This document shows, one piece after another, positions 56,981 through 64,000 of a DNA stretch of 64,000 nucleotides; the first letter of the stretch is position 1, and the number at the start of each line of letters is the position of its first letter. Origin of the DNA: Hericium rajendrae (taxonomy: Eukaryota; Basidiomycota; Agaricomycetes; Russulales; Hericiaceae). The notes below the pieces were generated by a model. That model ran no database searches and had not been told where the DNA came from. It saw nothing but the letters and a program-made list of their open reading frames with translations. The stretch spans positions 124,001 to 188,000 of the forward strand of contig CM065886.1 in assembly GCA_033439255.1 (NCBI GenBank), in the 5' to 3' direction. The position numbers were made by a program, and so were the translations under genes.

Positions 56981-57236
56981 TAGTCTCCAAAGCAGACCGT
57001 ATAACACGCTTTCCTTTTTGAGGTGAGAGGGGATGGCGTGATAACGGTCTGCTTTTAGACGCGGGGGTCTCATAGCGATGACCCATATCTTCAGCACGTG
57101 ATGTAGATTGTACTTTTCATAGCTCGTGGAGCTCCTTAATAAGGAAATGATGACTTGTTGACATCTGAGACATGTCGTCCGAAAGCATATCTCACATCTT
57201 GCCGTTGGTCAGGACAGTCCGCAAAGCTGTCAGATA

Positions 57237-60200
57237 ATGTCCGACAATCCAGACAACCCCTCTGAATTTTTATCAGCCAGTACACCACTTTCTTCGCTAG
57301 CTACAGAGACACCTCGCACAATCACCTTGGATGATATCCTCAACAGTCCTTTATTTCCTGTCGCCGTCCAAATGCTCGTTGATGTCCCAGGCCTGACCCA
57401 ACGGATATTCGGGACTTCGCCAGAATCTGCCTCTCGTGCCTCAATCGTGGAGATATCTGAGGAAGGTGCAGCAGAAGGTGGAGCCTCTCCAGAAAGTCAG
57501 GGAGACTCTGTTGGAGGCTCTCAAGAAGTCGAACACACTCAGATAGAAGGTATGAATTGATATCTAGTGATAGGATAGGTAGCTCACATCTGCGTAGACA
57601 ATATCGCCACCAATACAGTGGCTACATGCGAAAAACGGCAGTATCGGATGCCTGGCGACAAGCTCGATATTGTCAATGCCGCAATGGCCGATGTGGGTTG
57701 GACATTTGGCGAATACTTGTATTATGCATCGAAGGAGCATCTGACCGACAAGAACGGCCGAGATGTACATCGATCGCACTCTCACATACAACGAATCAGT
57801 CAATTTCTCAAAGGTGGCAAACCGGATGCTCGAAAGACTTACGGACCAGTCGACATCATTCGCGCATGGTTCGAAAGCTCATATGGCAGACCTGGAAGCG
57901 AAAACAGAGGCCTCATGTTCTCAACAACAACACGAGCTGATGCTATTCGGCCCGCACGTGCAGCAATAGCAACATTTGCAGTGGAGCTTGTTGAAGGGCA
58001 TCTTGTGCGCGAGATGGAGACAGCGGTTAAGCCGTCCAGCGGCCTTCATGTTGTGGTCAGTAGCAAGAGGGGAAAGGGTACCATGGAGTGGGGAAAAATA
58101 GGTGCACATACCTTAGCGAAGGTAAAGGGTACCTTCAAGAAGCACACCCCGCTTGCATTCCATTTGCTCTCAAAGATGGCAGCACGGCCACCCCGAAAGC
58201 TAAATGGTGTGGCCATTGTGCGAAAGAAGCGTCCTGTTGATGACGTGAGTACTCAATTCTTGTAATCGAGCATGCACTGACCTTAGCGCCAAGGTGGTCA
58301 CGCACATATTATCATCAGCAGCGTATTCACGCATGCAACGTGCGAAGCTCTTGCAAATGATGCGTGGTGTCGTTTACCTTGCGAGTGGTGCCCATTCGAA
58401 CCTCTACCGGTTGAATAATCGTGTCGGACTCCTTCCTTCATACATGACAATCCATCAATCACTTGTAGATGCCGGCAAAGAGGAGGCACTTACTGTCGAA
58501 GCACTCGGTCGAAGCGAAACGGAATGGCTTATGCTGCGCACTGATAACGTGCAGTACTACTCGAAACTCTGGGAGCCATCAATGGGACGGGAGTCTCAGA
58601 TGGTCAAAGGCATGGCCGCAACAGCGGTGAAGATGGTTGACTTTGATCCGAAGGCTTGGGACCTTGACGACAAGCTGGAGTGCCTTGCGAAGAACGAACG
58701 TCGCCTCGTTGACATCGATTGGTTCCTTGGATTGATCGACCAAGCACATATGGAGACCGTCAAGGTATTGCAGTGGTTGCAAACCCTCGTCCGCCATGTC
58801 CCGGAGCTCAATGGGTATCGCCGACATGTCAATGACTTATATAAAACCCGAGCAGCAAAATGCCTACCTTCGGAATGCAAGAAGACCGAGATTTATCCTC
58901 TCGCGGTCACGCAGAAGGATGAGAACCTGACGACGGAGCTTCGAGATGCCATTGTCGAGTTCCTTAGCCAGCTAGGCCAGAAGGATGGAGACTACGTGCG
59001 ACGACTGGTCCTGGCGGGTGGTGACGGCTTAACATATGAGAAGTTCCTTCAAATGAAAAAATACCTTCAATTCCATCCCGACGCTCTGCAATGTCTTGCT
59101 GTTCTCGAGCCATTGCTTGAGCTGTGGCACCTGGAATGGACTGATCTCAGCTGGATTTTCCAGGTCCATTGGGGCCAGAGCTCTGCAAAAGACCCATCGA
59201 CTCTTTCTCACAGCGCAGCCGCAATCGGCCAGAAGACGCCTACCGACTTGTCCAAAGTGGACTATTATCCTGCAGCGCGGCTCGCATATCTCGTTCTGGA
59301 TGCACGCCTGCTCGATTGTTGGAGGTCTGTCATCGCAATAATCACCACTTCAACTATAAAAATTAATTAACGCACCATGATTTTCAGGATTAATTATCGA
59401 GCGCATGACTTGTTCGAACATTTCAAGGCACTGGAACAACAGGATCAGTTGCCGTCATTCGAGGAGCTCGAAGGTACTGCCTTGCACTTACATCGCACAT
59501 ATACAACATCGAGGGCCTATGCTCGAGCACTGAGCGCCTCAGAGCGCGAGGCAGAGACTGTGTACCGAGTGCCGGAGGGTTCACCATGGAGGCCAGCAGC
59601 CCGCGCACATGCTGAGTCGACCACACTGTCATCCAGCCATACCGAGGAAGCCAGCGAATCTCAAGCTGCTTCGCAGAGTTCGTCTGCAGCACAAACTGGT
59701 CAGCAGCAGCAAGATAAGACAACAGAAGAGTTTACCGGAGATCATGCCTTAGCACGTTCCATGCGCTTTATGGAAGATGCAATGATATCACGCGAGGTGG
59801 CATACGCTGTCGCTGTAGGCGACACAGGGCGCGTTTACGAGGGAGTGAAGGTGAGCCAGCTTGTAACCACAGTATGGCGGGTGATATGACCTACATCACT
59901 AGTGCATGTTATTCACGTTTGTGGGTTCAATGCACTCAAAGTACACAACATACCTCCTCGAGCTCATAACATCACTCGAACTCGAGTGTAGTCCGAGCTT
60001 GCGGATCGCAAAATTCAAGAACTGGGTCGTTAATCTCTCCGGGATTCCAGGCCACTATATAGAAGGTGACTTAATGCAAGAACACTTGAACAAAGCACTA
60101 GAAGAGCTCCTTCAGCGCAAAGATCTAGACTTTGATAGCTCGTTCGTCAAAGATGTCATAACTCGGAACTTACATCACCTTAATCGCATTCGAAGGAGAT

Positions 60201-60675
60201 GGAAGAAGCTTTGAAGCTTAAGCCCCGCACTAAAGGGCATACTTCGCCGCATATGCGACCGGAGCTGAAACGCCTGCTTTGGGACTGTCGCCAAACGCAG
60301 CTTCATTCTTGGCGTCGTGGTCGCACGTATGGAAGCAGCGACGTTGATTTATTCAGCTGCGGATATGCCAGTCTTGAGAAGAAGATAGATCAGTGGAAAC
60401 ACGAAACGCTAGAAGACCGTGGACTTACCGAACTGCAGACTGACCTTGAAACACCTTCGACCGTGGAAAATCCAGAGATTGGTAATGAGATAGAGGATCA
60501 ACAGGACGAAGACGTACCAGCTCGCCCGCTGACTCGCGGATTCAAATGCATGGTAGATGGGGAATTAGAGATCGACTTCGACGGCATGGAAATCGAGTAT
60601 GAGAGTGACGGTGACAATGACGACAATGGTGAAGGAAATGTTGGCGGGATTGAGCAAGCTGCAGAAGATAATTAA
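57237..60675 (+). CDS. DUF6589-type protein, candidate transposase (copy 2)
   Basis: Start at 57237 (MSDNPDNPSEFLSAS). Exon 1 is acidic. Exon 2 (about 57597-58243) has YRMPGDKLDIVNAAMADVGW and HSHIQRISQFLKGG. Exon 3 (about 58292-59323) has MLRTDNVQYYSKLWE, VLAGGDGLTYEKFLQMKK, LLELWHLEWTDLSWIFQVHW, DYYPAARLAYLVLD and LLDCWR, aligning block for block with copy 1. Two further exons give YAVAVGDTGRVYEGVK and MLFTFVGSMHSKYTTYLLEL, LSGIPGHYIEGDLMQEHL. Near 60190 the frame ending HHLNRIRRR must shift to reach EEALKLKPRTKGH, a probable frameshift. The tail is acidic and ends EQAAEDN. An extra Ser/Gln-rich insert (about 59590-59720) is absent from copy 1. Confidence 0.7.
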
Positions 60676-61013
60676 ATTGAGTCTGGTCAACGTATCTACA
60701 GTCATCTGGTAAGAAAATTATCTATTCTCTTTATCCTAGAGTAATAATGAGCTCCTAAGCCACAGTTCGCAGGCCAGATATCAATAGCAACTCACCTGCG
60801 TACGTGTTCGCTTTGCGCTCCGAGGTTGCGCAATTTCGCTTTGAAGCACGTCGTTTTGGCGTTGCTGTTGTACTCTCCGAAGGCTCGCTATCCTGTGAAG
60901 GGGTTGCGCTGTGCGAGATGTCAGTTGATAAAGGAGAATCGTGGCAACTTGGACTCACCCGGTGTTTAATTGCCACGACACGATCATATGTGCAGGAATC
61001 CCTGTGAGACACA

Positions 61014-63215
61014 TCAAGGGATGAACTCCAGCACTGGAACGAATTCACAAACACGGTACGTACCTGTTCCAGTTCCTCGCGCTCGCGCTTGAGACGACGT
61101 TGCTTGCCTCGTCGACTCCGGCTCTACCGTCAGCTGGTCTGCTGGACTGCCGAGCCCTGGTTCGATTGCCAACACGGTTGGCGCGGATCCAGCACTCGCC
61201 GCTTCATCGGAACTCACCCGCGCCGTCGCGACTGATTCGACTTCCATCGTGTCCTCGGTTGCATTGTGGATGCTATTGTTGTTGTCAGAGGTTTCGCTAG
61301 GGGCTTGCGCTGGAGTCGGTGTGTCTTCAAGCAATCGGATTTCACATATGACCGACCACAAACGTGTGGCGTGTGGTTGCAAGTATCTTTTGGAAGCGAT
61401 GAGGGTGTTGAGGGTGTCGAGAGAGGTAAGCGATGTGAAGTTGTTGATGATGGAGGCGATGATGGAGTCTGGCAGGAAAGCGACCATGGGAATACTCCCA
61501 TGATCGCGTTTCGCTGGCCTCCCGCCATATCGCCGCACGGAGCGCCAGAAGTCGCGCCCGGGCTTCCCCCTTCAGGTCACTGCGGATCGGCTTGCCTACA
61601 AGGCCAGCTGGTGCACTAGACAATGGTTTGGGGATGGGAGGTAGCATCTCTGGGACGCAACGACTGCAGTTGCAAGTCGAGCGGCGGCTGGGCGGTGGAG
61701 AAATGGAACACGTCTTGCAGGAACATGCCGGATTTGTAGGTGGGTTTCCATAATACCGATCTTGTTCGGCTGTCAAACACGGCGCGCGGATCATCTGCGC
61801 CATTCCAAGTGACATCTCCGGACCTTTTCTCTTCGACTTCGACTTCTGAATGTCAACTCCCTCTCCCTCCAGCGTGTTTTGAGCTCCCTTGAGAATTGTG
61901 TCAGCCTTCTTGTTAACAGACCCGGTGAGATACATGATCCCTCTTGCATCTTTCACTTTCGCCCAGTCACGTCCGGCCCTACCCCAGCGCTGATGAGCCT
62001 CATCTGGGTCAGAAACCTCGCCAACAATGACCACGTCCTGGATATCTGGTGCGTCGATTCCTTCGGCCATAGCTGCTGTCGCGATCGTGATATTTGCTGA
62101 TGGGTTATCGTAGAGTATCTTTCTGGTCGCCTCGTTGTACGATGGCCAATTTAGGGCCGTGTACATGCGTATCCGTGTCGACAGATTGCTTTTGTCCGTC
62201 GCAGAGACCCACAGGTAGCATGTTACTCGGAAGGCGAGTGATATTGTTGCACAGTAAATGACAGTCTTGCGATTGCTTTCCAGGATCCATAGCAGCGCAG
62301 GAAACCGACGCCCATTGATCCCGCTCTCAAGGTAGCGCAGGAGAAGTTGCAAGCCTGGCCGAAAGTTGGATCGACGAATGCAATGAAATTGCCCCTCGCG
62401 CAACTCCAAGAACTTGCAAATGTCTTCGTAAGGTTTGCCAACTGCAATTGTAGCCGAGGTTCCGATAATGACGACATCCGCGGGCAGGCGCGCACGCATG
62501 AGTCCGATCTGCATGAATGCCTTGCGAAAAGACTTGCCCCACCATGAGAGGAGGTGCAGTTCGTCTATCCCCAAGCCAACGACTCTCTGCCAGAATACTG
62601 AGTTGTCGAGCAGATCTCCACAGGGCTTGCCAATCAGCTGCTCGGGTGACATCATCAGCATTGAGATGCCCGTGCGAGCCTTGGCCCATAGGTCTTCATC
62701 TTTCAGCCGGGCATTGTGCACAGTGATTGCATTAATGGCAAGCGTATCAAGCCCCAGTTTTCTCATCTTCTCTGCCTGTATGTACATCAGCTAATCATAG
62801 ACCTCAGAAAATACTGGAAACACACCATCTGCTCCTCTATTCCATTCGTCGGACACACAACAATGATTACTGGATCTGTTGGGTATGATCTGCCTTGTGG
62901 GCAGAGATGAGGATTATTTGCTAGGTGGATAGCCATTAGGATAAACATGTAGAAGTAGCCAGTTTTCCCATCGCCTGTCGCGGTAATCGCAATCAAGTCC
63001 ACGCCGTCGAGCGCGCTGCAGACACCTTGAAGCTGGTAGTCATGCGGGTCAAATGGAAGGAGCCTTCGGAGGCATTGGCGGACAAAGAGTTGGCCAGACG
63101 AAGACGAAAAATTATGGAATTGGCTTATAGTAGGCTGCTCGACATCTATGTCGGGCGCGGACATGTGTGGGGTGGTGTATCTCTGCAGCACTTCCGCACG
63201 ACGCGTCCTCAACAT
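61014..63215 (-). CDS. RecQ-like DExH helicase (copy 2)
   Basis: Start at 63215 (MLRTRRAEVLQRY) or the in-frame MSAPDIDVEQPT about 18 codons later. Motif I is ITATGDGKTGYF. A short intron near 62790-62825 joins VVCPTNGIEEQM to AEKMRKLGLDTLAINAITVH. Motif II is LGIDELHLLSWWG, motif III IIGTSATIAVG, motif V ATAAMAEGIDAPDIQDVV, motif VI AHQRWGRAGRD. A cysteine-rich segment (ACSCKTC ... CNCSRCVP) follows, like copy 1. Near 61510 the frame changes before FLPDSIIASIINNFTSL and LWSVICEIRLLED, which match the C-terminal extension of copy 1, so one frameshift is likely. Ends VPVLEFIP at 61014. DELH replaces DEAH in motif II. Confidence 0.75.
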
Positions 63216-63223
63216 GGACGCGT
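63201..63223. promoter_or_regulatory. Paired ACGCGT boxes at the copy-2 helicase start
   Basis: ACGCGT at 63201-63206 and 63218-63223, one on each side of the upstream ATG at 63213-63215. If transcription starts here the later ATG is more likely used and both boxes would be promoter sites. Same motif as upstream of the copy-1 helicase. Confidence 0.3.
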
Positions 63224-63305
63224 CGCGTTTGTTTATTGTTAATCACGATCACGTGCATTGCTTATCGACCGTCCCTATCACTACATCGCATCGCTATCCA
63301 GACTA

Positions 63306-64000
63306 GGTTGAGACACTTCCAGAAACCGTAAACCCTCCAGAGTTTACGGATGCACAAGGAAGGCGTCGCCCACTCCTTCCCAAAAAGGGACGCAACTTCT
63401 TTCCTACTACAAGTTCGCGGCGCCTCTGTGCTGGCATCTTTCGACGACGGCGACGACGTACCAATCAACATTCTCGCTTGTGGCCCTTCACAAAACATCA
63501 TCGCATCTATAGCTTCCATATGGGGCTGCTCAATTCTAGGATGAGTGCTAGCCGATAGATAGAGACGACTAGCCGATAGCCGGTGAAATAGTAAAGCCGG
63601 GTTTTCGACGCCGAGGAATTCTCGAGATGGATACCGAGTAAATGATCTGAGTTTGAACTCAACCCAAGCCTGCAGCGAGCCTCCGAATTTGAACATGAGA
63701 ATGCGTTAGTGAGAGAGTGAGAGGGACACACATCTACAAGGGTCGAGCCCGTATCTACCTGCCTCTAAAATGCTGCGGGAATCGATGGGGTGAGTATGTA
63801 CAGAAGATTCACGATTTAGCGGGCAACTGAACGTGCACGGCGTACGTTTCCCCAGTGCTCCCGGTGTGGGTTAGGGTTTTTAGGGTTTCCGCCGCAAGGC
63901 TTCGGCTACCTGGTCCTGGATTGTTGAACACATTGCTCGTGCACACAAGTCTCACTGTTCAGCAATTGAGAGATCCTTCGAATGCACATCTTCCTCGTGT
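63306..64000. other. Right flank, no supported gene
   Basis: Contains a short hairpin CCGTAAAC...GTTTACGG (63326-63350), a GTTAGGGTTTTTAGGG telomere-like fragment near 63870-63885, and an ATG followed by a GTGAGT donor at about 63769-63795. The palindromic relation to the exonuclease upstream region hints that a divergent gene could start here, but the window ends too soon. Confidence 0.35.
63307..63333 (-). repeat. Inverted repeat arm, right
   Basis: Partner of 56581-56607. Before copy 2 inserted, the two arms would have been only about 370 bp apart. Confidence 0.6.

Larger units (their letters stand above)
56981..63305 (+). mobile_element. Helicase-bearing DNA transposon, copy 2 (DUF6589 + RecQ-like)
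   Basis: A 6,325-bp element with TAGTCT at the left and AGACTA at the right, the same ends, size, gene content and gene orientation as copy 1 at 28-34 kb. It is flanked on both sides by GGTTGAGAC; because the left flank is a tandem array of that 9-mer, the target duplication could be 8 or 9 bp. The proteins are strongly diverged from copy 1, so these are separate families and not recent duplicates. Both genes appear to carry one frame disruption, so this copy is probably not autonomous. It lies about 0.6 kb upstream of the exonuclease start. Confidence 0.75.

Overview
The window is a piece of a mushroom-forming basidiomycete (Agaricomycetes) genome. The signs are short GT-AG introns in almost every gene, seven-transmembrane genes of a basidiomycete type, cytochrome P450s, a fungalysin protease, and heavy loads of gypsy, Ngaro-type and DNA transposons.

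Left third (1-21 kb) is mostly ordinary host sequence: a 5'-truncated seven-TM gene; an ATG14-like autophagy gene head-to-head with a Roadblock/LC7 dynein light chain gene; a P450; a MIS12 kinetochore gene; an M36 fungalysin gene cut by a 0.9-kb foldback element whose arms carry tRNA-like Pol III boxes; a decayed P450 whose heme cysteine codon is replaced; and two more seven-TM paralogs, one a remnant.

The right two thirds (21.4-63.3 kb) is best read as one minus-strand gene, about 5.5 kb without insertions, stretched to 35 kb. It encodes AT-hooks, a DUF6729-like region, a WRN/RNase D-type 3'-5' exonuclease with its acidic residues present, and a C-terminal zinc-ribbon-like tail. From its 5' end it is interrupted by (i) a 17.7-kb Ty3/gypsy element with 4-bp target duplication, itself carrying a 2.7-kb TIR transposon in its left LTR; (ii) a 6.4-kb DNA transposon with 8-bp target duplication; (iii) a 5.4-kb Ngaro/PAT-type tyrosine-recombinase retrotransposon sitting in an intron. 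At both exonic junctions the reading frame is continuous across the duplicated target, so the gene was readable until recently.

The most interesting item is the 6.4-kb DNA transposon (27975-34390): TAGTCT/AGACTA ends, a perfect 8-bp duplication, a DUF6589-type protein on + and a convergent RecQ-like DExH helicase on -. A second, strongly diverged element with the same ends, size and gene order (56981-63305) lies just upstream of the exonuclease gene. The nearest precedent I recall is the helicase-bearing Academ lineage (AcademH), but I cannot verify that here.

Other notable features are an LTR that carries a 418-codon ORF and a dense TGACTCA cluster before its TATA box, and a roughly 3.3-kb extra coding block between protease and reverse transcriptase. 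All coordinates come from reading the sequence by eye; splice sites are inferred from GT-AG signals and paralog comparison.
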